Source: Nostoc sp. FACHB-110 (GTDB taxonomy: Bacteria > Cyanobacteriota > Cyanobacteriia > Cyanobacteriales > Nostocaceae). From it: a stretch of DNA of 64,000 bases. This document shows positions 25,688 to 32,981 of this stretch, piece after piece. A model generated the notes under the pieces. The model worked only from the letters and a program-made list of their open reading frames with translations, did not search any database and was not told the origin of the DNA. The stretch is taken from NCBI RefSeq assembly GCF_014697425.1, contig NZ_JACJRU010000002.1:310001-374000 (forward strand). The letters run 5' to 3'. The translations under genes and the position numbers were made by a program. The number at the start of each line of letters is the position of its first letter. The stretch's first letter is position 1.

Positions 25688-25730
25688 TAGTTACAATGGT
25701 GATTTTTTTGGTAAAAGGTAAGATTTTTTG
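25688..25730 (-). promoter_or_regulatory. 19-bp-period direct repeat, copy 4 (porin gene)
   Basis: On the plus strand GGT at 25698-25700 and 25717-25719 are 19 bases apart, each followed by A or GA and a long T-run. The half-site ACAATGGTGA is shared with the copies before the SDR pair and the Tat-VOC gene. A minus-strand TATAAA at 25670-25675 lies at promoter-like spacing. Confidence 0.6.
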
Positions 25731-26182
25731 GAATCTCTAATTTTTACCGAAAATTATCATCTGCTCGGCCAATATAAACTAATTACCGACTAGAGTAGGG
25801 TGATTTTATGCCTTAATCTGTTGAAATATAGATTTATGGTTTAAAAATTTTTCCCGATGAGATATTTTATCAAAAAAACAAGAACCAAAGAAGACAAACT
25901 TTAGCCCAAAAATCAACCTTTGCATATAATTTTTATAACTTTTAATATAAGCTCGTCAATCGTAAGATAGATTCATATCTTGCATACATTCTTATATTAT
26001 TTTCTCCGAGCAAAATCATGCTGTAAACCAGTAGTTCATAGTGGCTCAAATGCGCTGTGTCGTATAGGAGATTTGCCAAATTTATTTTAATATGAGTAGT
26101 TTTTTGACACGATTAATCAAATCTCAAAAACAGGCGATCGCAATTTGCATCAATTTTGTAATTTATTAACTAGAGGTAGATT

Positions 26183-27697
26183 ATGCCTTTTCCTAGAACT
26201 AGTGGGATTTTACTGCATCCGACTTCTTTGCCTAGCCGATTTGGTATTGGTGACTTTGGGGCGGAAGCTTATCAATTTGTTGATTTTTTAGCCGAAAGTA
26301 AACAACAGCTTTGGCAGATACTACCACTTGGCCCTACTGGCGATAGTAATTCTCCTTATGCTTCTTATTGTGCGATCGCAGGAAATCCCTTATTAATTAG
26401 TCCCGATTTGCTATATAAAAAGGGTCTAATATCTGAAGATAGTTTAACAAATTTACCCGACTTTCCTGCGGAAACAGTCGATTTTACCAAGGTAATCGCC
26501 ACAAAGCTCCCCATACTAAAAACAGCTTGCAACAACTTCAAAACTCATGCAACTTTAAATCAACAACAGGAATTTCAAGACTTTTGTCAGAGTCAGGCTT
26601 ACTGGTTAGATGATTATGCTTTATTTATGGCTCTCAAACAAGCTCACCACGGTAGTAGTTGGCATAAATGGGAGAGTGCTATTGCCCAGCGCAAACCAGA
26701 AGCACTGGAAAAATGGCAGCAACAACTAGCAGAGGAAATTTTTTACCATCAATATCTACAATTTGAGTTTTTCTGGCAGTGGTCTCAACTCAAACGCTAT
26801 GCTAACCAGCGAGGAATCCAGATATTAGGAGATATTGCCATTTATGTAGCTCATGATAGTGCGGATGTTTGGGCTAATCCTGGCAATTTTTGTCTTGATG
26901 AGTCCGGTGAGCCAGCACTAATGGCAGGCACGCCTCCAGATTACTTCAGTAGCACTGGGCAGTTGTGGGGAAATCCAGTTTATAACTGGGTACGTCTCAA
27001 GCAAGACAACTTTCAATGGTGGGTGCAACGTTTTCAATCTATGCTCAATTGTGTGGATTTGATTCGCATTGACCATTTTCGAGGCTTTCAAGCATACTGG
27101 GCTGTCAATCAAGGTGAAACTACTGCCACAAATGGTAGGTGGATTGAAGCACCTGGAGAGGCTTTTTTTCAGGTATTGAAACAAGAGCTAGGTCAGATGC
27201 CAATTATTGCCGAAGATTTAGGAGAAATCACCCCAGAGGTATACGCGCTGCGAGATAAATTTGAATTTCCAGGGATGAAAATATTACAGTTTGCGTTTGG
27301 CGAAGGTTTACAAGCTGAAAAACGCTTTTTACCGTACAATTATGAGTCAAATTCTGTTGTCTATACAGGTACTCATGATAATGACACGACAGTTGGTTGG
27401 TTTCAACAATTGTTACCTCCAGAAAGAAAACAAGTTTTGAGTTATTTAGGTTGTCATAATGAGTCGGAAATAAACTGGGATTTAATTCGATTGGCATTGA
27501 GTTCGGTAGCTAATCAGGCAATTATTCCTCTACAAGATATTTTGGGATTGGGTACTGAAGCTCGAATGAATTTTCCTGGAAAAGCTGTAGGTAGTTGGGG
27601 GTGGCGATACCAGTCTACCGCTTTAACACCCGAAATTAGCGATCGCCTCAGAGCTATGACACTAATGTATGGAAGAGTATCTCAAGACCTCTTGTAA
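26183..27697 (+). CDS. malQ: 4-alpha-glucanotransferase (disproportionating enzyme)
   Basis: A 504-residue GH77 enzyme of normal length. It starts PFPRTSGILLHPTSLPS, and has GDSNSPYAS, LIRIDHFRGF (nucleophile Asp), PIIAEDLGEITPEV (acid/base Glu) and GTHDNDTTVGW (stabilising Asp). It transfers alpha-1,4-glucan segments between oligosaccharides in cytoplasmic glycogen turnover. GAGGT lies six bases before the ATG. It is monocistronic and divergent from the porin gene. Confidence 0.96.
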   Translation: MPFPRTSGILLHPTSLPSRFGIGDFGAEAYQFVDFLAESKQQLWQILPLGPTGDSNSPYASYCAIAGNPLLISPDLLYKKGLISEDSLTNLPDFPAETVDFTKVIATKLPILKTACNNFKTHATLNQQQEFQDFCQSQAYWLDDYALFMALKQAHHGSSWHKWESAIAQRKPEALEKWQQQLAEEIFYHQYLQFEFFWQWSQLKRYANQRGIQILGDIAIYVAHDSADVWANPGNFCLDESGEPALMAGTPPDYFSSTGQLWGNPVYNWVRLKQDNFQWWVQRFQSMLNCVDLIRIDHFRGFQAYWAVNQGETTATNGRWIEAPGEAFFQVLKQELGQMPIIAEDLGEITPEVYALRDKFEFPGMKILQFAFGEGLQAEKRFLPYNYESNSVVYTGTHDNDTTVGWFQQLLPPERKQVLSYLGCHNESEINWDLIRLALSSVANQAIIPLQDILGLGTEARMNFPGKAVGSWGWRYQSTALTPEISDRLRAMTLMYGRVSQDLL

Positions 27698-27763
27698 ACG
27701 ACTCCTGCAAGCAGTTTATTCTTCAATGTTGTATTACGCATAAAAACGAAAAATCAATAGTAT

Positions 27764-27810
27764 GGGGTGCAAGAGTGTACATATTCAAAAAATTTACACC
27801 CTTACACCCC
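27764..27810 (+). terminator. Hairpin downstream of malQ
   Basis: GGGGTGCAAGAGTGTA (27764-27779) pairs with TACACCCTTACACCCC (27795-27810), with two mismatches and a 15-base loop. It lies 66 bases after the malQ stop. TTAACCC rather than a clean U-run follows, so terminator function is likely but not certain. Confidence 0.55.
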
Positions 27811-27949
27811 TTAACCCATTTTCAACAGACAATCTTTGTGCGGAAGTTTTTTCTTTTCAGCTAAAAAACATCTATTTTGCATATTGCAATTACATCAAAC
27901 TCTTGTGGGGTAGACATCTTTTCCGCCCATTTGATGCAAGTTAAATATA

Positions 27950-28063
27950 TATAGCAATCCTAAATCATTTGTGAAATTCTCTTTCTTCTCTTTCTTTGTG
28001 TCCTTTGCGTCTTTTGCGGTTGGTTAAAAAGAATATTTTTCACAACTCAGATAGGATTGCTAT
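27950..28063. repeat. MITE-like element with 13-bp perfect inverted ends
   Basis: TATAGCAATCCTA at 27950-27962 is exactly inverted as TAGGATTGCTATA at 28051-28063. The interior is rich in CTTTCTTTG and CCTTTGCGTC. It is non-coding and typical of dispersed cyanobacterial repeats. Confidence 0.8.
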
Positions 28064-28072
28064 AAAAGCTTA

Positions 28073-28264
28073 CTACGTGTCTATAAATAATACTTTTTTC
28101 TTCTCCAAATTAACAAATTGCGATAAGTTGTCAGCTTTTTTTTGGGTTGAACTGTCTAATTTCTGTAAAGGTATTTCTAACCAGCAGTTTCGGCAGAACC
28201 AATACACTTGGTTATGACTAACGTGTTGTAAAAGCCGATGAGAGCAGCAAGGACAGTTTTTCAT
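28073..28264 (-). CDS. Small zinc-ribbon protein
   Basis: A 63-residue protein with two Cys pairs, CPCC (4-7) and CRNC (29-32), around the conserved-looking HNQVYWFC segment, which is a zinc-ribbon pattern. A hydrophilic tail follows. It lies about 110 bases downstream of the AraC-family gene on the same strand and may be co-transcribed. Its role is unknown; small ribbons of this kind may bind nucleic acid or protein partners. Confidence 0.68.
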   Translation of the reverse strand: MKNCPCCSHRLLQHVSHNQVYWFCRNCWLEIPLQKLDSSTQKKADNLSQFVNLEKKKVLFIDT

Positions 28265-28372
28265 ATAATATTTGCAGCATTGACTTTTTACTGCTAGCTA
28301 CTGGTTAATTTCAAGAATAAAAATTTCTGACCTTGACACCCATACAAATATTTACAAGGAGTTCTAACAAAC

Positions 28373-29062
28373 TCAACAAGACTCACAAGTTGGGACAAAG
28401 GTTATTTGTATTAAACCATTGTCAATTTTTGCTACAGAACCGTTTTCACTTTTAAACATTAGTACTTCATTCACCACATTACTCTGATGAAAAATTGCCA
28501 CAATCTCTTGAATACAAGCTTGTAATCTTTGCGCCTCTGCAAAAGCCACAGTTTTAGATTCTTGGTTGATGGTTTCCGTTGAGTTTGTTGTTTGTGGAAC
28601 TTTTTGCCAACGTGGGGTATTGTTACTACGATATGACCTGCGCCATGTTTGCGGCGTTGTATTGTGGAGTCGGAGAAATTGACGACCAAAGTGTCGTCTA
28701 TCTAAATAGCCTACGGCTTCCGCAATTTGTTCTACTGACTGGTCTGTTTCAATTAACAACCGACGCGCCTCTACCATACGACGCTCCACAATCCAACAGA
28801 GTACAGTTTTTCCGGTTTCTCGCCGTACAAGATCAGTGAGATAAGCAGGAGAACGACTGACAGCTTCAGCCACTTCTCTTAAACTAATTGAATTATGATA
28901 GTTCATCTCGATAAATCGAAAAACTCGACTTAACAAAGGTTGGGACTGAAGCAAGAACTTTTCAAAATTTGTGAGTATCGCTGTATTAATAGCGATGTTA
29001 ACTTTATAAGAGTCAATCCCATTTAATAAGTAATTAGATTCCATCACTTTAGCCTCGCTCAT
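28373..29062 (-). CDS. AraC-family transcriptional regulator
   Basis: A 229-residue protein with a C-terminal pair of helix-turn-helix motifs. The first is ISLREVAEAVSRSPAYLTDLVRRETG and the second SVEQIAEAVGYLDRRHFGRQFLRLHNTTPQTWRR; the GY..RRHFGRQF..H...P..WRR pattern is diagnostic. The N-terminal region is short (about 60 residues) and has no recognisable cupin. Another 60 residues follow the DNA-binding part. The ATG at 29062 is used; ATG 29044 has GAGG upstream and is a plausible alternative. Proteins of this family bind direct repeats spaced about two turns, so it is a candidate for the 19-bp-period sites in this window; that link is inference. Confidence 0.85.
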   Translation of the reverse strand: MSEAKVMESNYLLNGIDSYKVNIAINTAILTNFEKFLLQSQPLLSRVFRFIEMNYHNSISLREVAEAVSRSPAYLTDLVRRETGKTVLCWIVERRMVEARRLLIETDQSVEQIAEAVGYLDRRHFGRQFLRLHNTTPQTWRRSYRSNNTPRWQKVPQTTNSTETINQESKTVAFAEAQRLQACIQEIVAIFHQSNVVNEVLMFKSENGSVAKIDNGLIQITFVPTCESC

Positions 29063-29158
29063 TGTATTAAACACACTTAGATAGCATTTCAAATGATTTT
29101 AACTACAGTAATGCACTTGAACTTTGGAAATTATTGATATTGTTAGAAAATAGAGTTA

Positions 29159-29272
29159 TAGCGTTTCCTAGTCTGCTGAAGTACAAATCTCTGCGTACCT
29201 CTGCGCTTAACTCTGCGACCCTCTGCGTTTCAAAATATTACCTGTACCTCACTTAACTGGGAATCGCTATAT
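29159..29272. repeat. Dispersed repeat family B, copy 2 (inverted)
   Basis: On the minus strand it carries AAGTGAGGTAC, AAACGCAGAG, several GCAGAG units, TCAGCAGACTAGG and AAACGCTATA, the same order of blocks as at 13911-14041. It fills most of the gap between the NTF2-like and AraC genes. Confidence 0.65.
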
Positions 29273-29319
29273 TACCTCACATTCCTGGCATTTTACTTAT
29301 TTTTCAATACATATTATGA

Positions 29320-29883
29320 TTAACGTCTGATCCAATACAACAATTCATTAGCAGCATAAACATCACGAAAAAAACTCAGTTGCTCGCATTTTAAGTAGCA
29401 CGCACCTCGATGTCCACGGCGCAATAAGGTTTCGTTACCTTTAGCAATAACTTCGTGCGTTTCATTATCAAAACAATTCCATTCAGAGTAGATGACTTCA
29501 CCATTAAACATAATGATTGGCCAAGCTATTGTGACAGTTGGTTGAGCAAGAATCGCCCAACGATTTACTTCTCTATTTGTAGCTGAAGCTTTACCATAAA
29601 ATGGCCCATCAGCGCAGAAATATACCAGATTATTCGCATATTCACCTGCTAAAATGTCGCCACGTCCTTGTCTTAGTGCTTCACAGTGAGTCGGCCACCA
29701 ATGTTTATTTTCTTGTTCTATTTGCTCTAGGCTATATTCTGGAGTTATTTCCGGTAAGTTATCGTTGCGTAAAGAAAAATATGTCTCTGCATCTGTGAGT
29801 ATTTGTGTTGCTAGTTCAGGGGAAACTAGCTCTGGTTTAGAATAATCAACTAACAGATTACTGTAGTAATTGGTTCGCTTCAT
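29320..29883 (-). CDS. NTF2/SnoaL-like protein
   Basis: A 187-residue protein whose C-terminal two thirds fit an NTF2-like fold: HWWPTHCEALRQGRGDILAGEYANNLVYFCADGPFYGK, VTIAWPIIMFNGEVIYSEWNCFDNET and KGNETLLRRGHRGACYLKCEQLSFFRD. The N-terminal 50 residues are helical. It is clearly distinct from the three NTF2-like proteins at 3.6-5.5 kb. It precedes the AraC gene on the same strand with a repeat between them. Its function is not known. Confidence 0.75.
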   Translation of the reverse strand: MKRTNYYSNLLVDYSKPELVSPELATQILTDAETYFSLRNDNLPEITPEYSLEQIEQENKHWWPTHCEALRQGRGDILAGEYANNLVYFCADGPFYGKASATNREVNRWAILAQPTVTIAWPIIMFNGEVIYSEWNCFDNETHEVIAKGNETLLRRGHRGACYLKCEQLSFFRDVYAANELLYWIRR

Positions 29884-30318
29884 TATTTAACTCTCTACAG
29901 GCTTCAACCAAATTTTTCTATGCACGTACTTGATCATGAATACCCACAATTTTTGTTTAATAATAGTTGGGTTAACTCAGTTTTATCTGCCATTTCCTTG
30001 AGCATCATTGTGAATGTGGCATTATTGAAGACTAAGTAAGTCAACAACTCCTATACTTGATTGTGCGGTACTCATTTTTTCGATACCGTTAACTTAAATC
30101 CATAAATACAACGCTTGACACAGAAAAAATTAGGAGAAGTTTGACCAGGTTGAAAGGACTGGTTATCACAAGACCAACATGAATGAAGAAAATTGTCAGA
30201 CGGATTGAACTTTTTTGGAGATGTGCTAGTGTGGTTTTCCTTCTGAAGTTGTAGTTATGTTGTGCAAAAACAAATTGACTTTTGTTTCAGGATATGGTTT
30301 CTAGCCAAAAGTAAACTG

Positions 30319-30423
30319 CTCTCGAGAATGAGAGGGAAAAGCCCCCATATATCAATTGGGGGATATAACCGAGTAAGTTAGTGGTAAGAGGTCTTGAGAG
30401 TGAGTATTGCTCTCAAGGGCTTT
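30319..30423 (+). ncRNA. Structured intergenic region, candidate ncRNA or riboregulator
   Basis: Three perfect hairpins occur in 105 bases: CTCTC/GAGAG (30319-30334), CCCCCA/TGGGGG (30342-30362) and CTTGAGAG/CTCTCAAG (30393-30417). In addition AAAGCCC (30338-30344) can pair with GGGCTTT (30417-30423). That pairing would close a multibranch loop or compete with the second hairpin. No known riboswitch consensus was recognised. It lies in the 1.5-kb gap 29884-31380, whose other parts are AT-rich. The strand is assumed from the downstream gene. Confidence 0.4.
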
Positions 30424-31005
30424 GGGTATAATTATGTAGTTCAAGATTGATTTTCGCCAGTTAAGATAGAAAACTTAAGAGAAAATTTTTAGATTTGATT
30501 TTTAATTTTGACAAAGTTATAACTAGCAAGGTTTCGAGTCGAGATGAAGTGTAAATTGTCAGTGCAACTAACTTTACTAAAAGTTATATCTAGCAATATC
30601 CTGTCATAGCGGATGATTTAGATAATGTTTACTAGGTGCGATGCTCGATTTTCTGTCTCTAGAAGAATTTGAGAAATCGCAGAGCGTAACTTATTGGTTG
30701 CGATCGCATCTAGTTCGCTTTAATGAATTTCATTTAAATATGATCCATATATATTATGCTTTAACAAGCTAGTTTTGTTCTCTGGCAAGATTTACAACAA
30801 TCAATTTGTACTATTCCTGAGTTATCAAGATTTTCAACTTATATAGTACATATGTATGTACAAATCAAAAGTTGCTAGTGCTAAAGTCACTAAAAAAATT
30901 CCTTATCTTTATCTTAAGTTGCTTATCTTGAGTTGCAGAAGTTGTTTAAAGTTAGCAAACTAAAGTGCATCAAGCATCTACATAACTACAAAAACGAGGG
31001 TGCGT

Positions 31006-31071
31006 ATGATGAGCAAGCAATACTGCAAAACTTATAATGATTCTACATTGCATCTAGACACAACCTTATGA
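31006..31071 (+). CDS. Possible 21-residue leader peptide
   Basis: A short frame MMSKQYCKTYNDSTLHLDTTL starts after GAGGG at Shine-Dalgarno spacing. Its TGA stop falls in the loop of the hairpin at 31058-31084. The arrangement resembles a leader peptide upstream of the diiron-type gene at 31381. There is no direct evidence of translation, and a frame this short could arise by chance. Confidence 0.3.
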   Translation: MMSKQYCKTYNDSTLHLDTTL

Positions 31072-31084
31072 AGAAGGTTTGTGT
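31058..31084 (+). terminator. Attenuator-like hairpin followed by a T-rich tract
   Basis: ACACAACCTT (31058-31067) pairs with AAGGTTTGTGT (31074-31084) with one bulge. GATTTTTTCTCTTT follows about 10 bases later. It is about 300 bases upstream of the gene at 31381. It could be an intrinsic terminator or attenuator, but the T-run is not directly adjacent. Confidence 0.4.
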
Positions 31085-31380
31085 TTGTAATTAAGATTTT
31101 TTCTCTTTACCGCAACTATAGTTGTAGCCATCTCGTTTAGGACAATTTTGATGGCTTAAAGTCTTGATAATACTGAGTTAACATTCAGTGGTACTTTGCT
31201 GTTAAAAAGTAGTTTGGGTTTTGTTTGACATCTAATGGCTAAACTAGCAATTTTGGAAACTTGTTGCTTCATAACGTCTCCAATAGCCTGATTTAGCTTA
31301 TTGAGCAACAACTCTATTGAGCATCACCAAGACGAATAACACCCTAAATTCTGTTGCAACCATCAGCAAGGAAATTAACT

Positions 31381-32211
31381 ATGCGTAATGAATTTTTTAG
31401 TCCTGAATCAACAGGTTTTGTATCTGACGAAATAGCACTCAAACAAAGTTATAGACAAACTTCTGTGCATAGCAATTACTTTACTGCAAATATGAATTAT
31501 GCAGAGAGAGTAGCTCAAACTCAGAAGTTATTAGATAATGCGATCGTCTCTGCATGGCACACAGTCAAAACCAATCGCCGTCCACCAAAACTGACTTGTA
31601 CTCGTTGGGTATGGCAAATGGCAGGTGCTTATCATTCCAGTTGCCATACCTCTCGCCTAATGGAAGAAGCTGCTCAACGCTTTGCTGCATCTGGTCGCCA
31701 AATATTGGCACAGTGGGCTGCACAGAAAGCCAAAGAAGAAGCCGGTCACGATCAACTCGCCCTGCTTGATATTCAGTCGATGGGATATAAAGCAGAGGCT
31801 GTAGTGCAAGTAATGTTTCCTAATGCCATCAAGTCTTGGTTAGATTACTTCATCCAAAGTGTGCAAGTGAGTGATCCAATTAATTGTATTGGTCATTCCT
31901 ATACAAGTGAACGCTTAGGGACATTTCAAAGAGAAGATTATATTCAGAGTATAGACGCTTTGTTCCCTCCAGGTATTTATGCAACACGATGGTTACGGGT
32001 ACATAGTGGCATAGGTGCTGAAGTCAAGCACATTGAGGATACAGTTAAGATTGTTACAGAGCTTACTCTTTCAGAGCGTATTTCTGTAGCGAGAGCTTGT
32101 TATGAAAGCGCAATATTACGCTTTATGCCGCCAAAAGAAAACTACATATCAGATGAAGAACTTTTGAAAGTATTGAAACCCCTAGAATTAAATGCTTGTT
32201 TAGGAGTTTGA
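31381..32211 (+). CDS. Heme-oxygenase-like diiron-type protein (iron-containing redox enzyme family)
   Basis: A 276-residue all-helical protein. The centre has HSSCHTSRLMEEAAQRF, then AAQKAKEEAGHDQLALLDIQSMGY with an E-x2-H pair, and later HSGIGAEVKHIEDTVKIV with His, Glu, His and Asp at helical spacing. This is the pattern of heme-oxygenase-like diiron oxidases (TenA/CADD/UndA-like group), which oxidise small molecules with O2; the family call rests on these residues only. I chose the ATG at 31381 because AAGGAAA lies in front; a frame nine codons longer lacks such a site. It is preceded by a long structured gap and followed by a small exported-type ORF. Confidence 0.65.
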   Translation: MRNEFFSPESTGFVSDEIALKQSYRQTSVHSNYFTANMNYAERVAQTQKLLDNAIVSAWHTVKTNRRPPKLTCTRWVWQMAGAYHSSCHTSRLMEEAAQRFAASGRQILAQWAAQKAKEEAGHDQLALLDIQSMGYKAEAVVQVMFPNAIKSWLDYFIQSVQVSDPINCIGHSYTSERLGTFQREDYIQSIDALFPPGIYATRWLRVHSGIGAEVKHIEDTVKIVTELTLSERISVARACYESAILRFMPPKENYISDEELLKVLKPLELNACLGV

Positions 32212-32276
32212 ACGGATTTAATAACCTAGAATTCTAGTAATTTGAGTATCTAAAAAGGAATTTTGGCTGGTTATTA

Positions 32277-32383
32277 GGGCTTAAGTATAAAAAGGTTTGG
32301 AGAAAGTTGCAAGAGTATTGGAGTGGCTGTATATGCTAGGTTTTCAAAACCTATTAACCCTAAACCTCTAAACTCCTAAGCCC
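32277..32383. repeat. Imperfect long inverted repeat between the diiron-type gene and the small ORF
   Basis: GGGCTTA (32277-32283) is inverted as TAAGCCC (32377-32383). Inner blocks AGGTTTGGAG and CTCTAAACC-like sequence also face each other, and TAGGTTTTCAAAACCTA forms a central palindrome. It may be a MITE-like repeat or a terminator for the upstream gene. Confidence 0.5.
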
Positions 32384-32453
32384 GGACTCACTAGAACTAT
32401 GTTTCAGTCATAGTTATTCTAACTGTCATGTTTCATCTATCAGGAGAAAAAAG

Positions 32454-32723
32454 ATGCAATTTCGGATTCTCAAATTTGGATTTTGGACTTTAGTGTGTCT
32501 AGCTTCGGGGTTTGTTGATGAAAATATTTTCTCAACTATCTTTACCCATAAAAACAAAACTATAGCTATTGAGCAAAAGTCTTCAATATCAGATATCAGC
32601 AATTATTTTCTGGAGGCCGGATTAAATTTATTAAATGACATGGAGCTTGAAGATTTGGGAAGTATTATCACTAATGAGTTTGGAAATGGATTGCCAAGTG
32701 ATACTACACTTAATCTATTTTAG
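32454..32723 (+). CDS. Small exported-type protein of unknown function
   Basis: An 89-residue frame with a clear AGGAG site before the ATG. The N-terminus (MQFRILKFGFWTLVCLASGF) is a hydrophobic signal or anchor. The rest is acidic with SISDISNYFLEAGLNLL and ends NGLPSDTTLNLF. I recognise no family. It follows the diiron-type gene on the same strand, 242 bases on, with a palindromic element between. It could be a secreted peptide or substrate of the neighbouring enzyme; this is speculative. Confidence 0.5.
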   Translation: MQFRILKFGFWTLVCLASGFVDENIFSTIFTHKNKTIAIEQKSSISDISNYFLEAGLNLLNDMELEDLGSIITNEFGNGLPSDTTLNLF

Positions 32724-32981
32724 ATTTAGACTCTTATTTCATTGAATAATCTAAAAATTGCATAGTTTATATCCTTGATTGTCTAGTTTTTAGCCAATAG
32801 TCAAAGTAAGTTTAATAATAGCTTTGACTGCAACAATAACTTGACATTCAAGGATTTTAACTTACCCAATCCCAATATTTTCTATTCATTGAATTTATTT
32901 TTTAAGTAAGGTTTGCAACACATCAATCTCTAACTTAGTGAAATTCATCCGATTTCATCTAGCTGCATATCAAGACTGATT

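Noticed and set aside
27762..28217. Open frames of 60 and 73 codons after malQ
   Set aside because: They run through the hairpin and a MITE-like element or oppose the better zinc-ribbon gene.
29986..30016. Partial match to the regulon motif (ATCTGCCA and CATTGTGAATG)
   Set aside because: The spacing is three bases too long, the orientation points to the plus strand, and the distance to the next gene is over 1 kb.
30179..30210. Very short ORF MNEENCQTD in the structured gap
   Set aside because: Nine codons, no conserved context; most likely chance.
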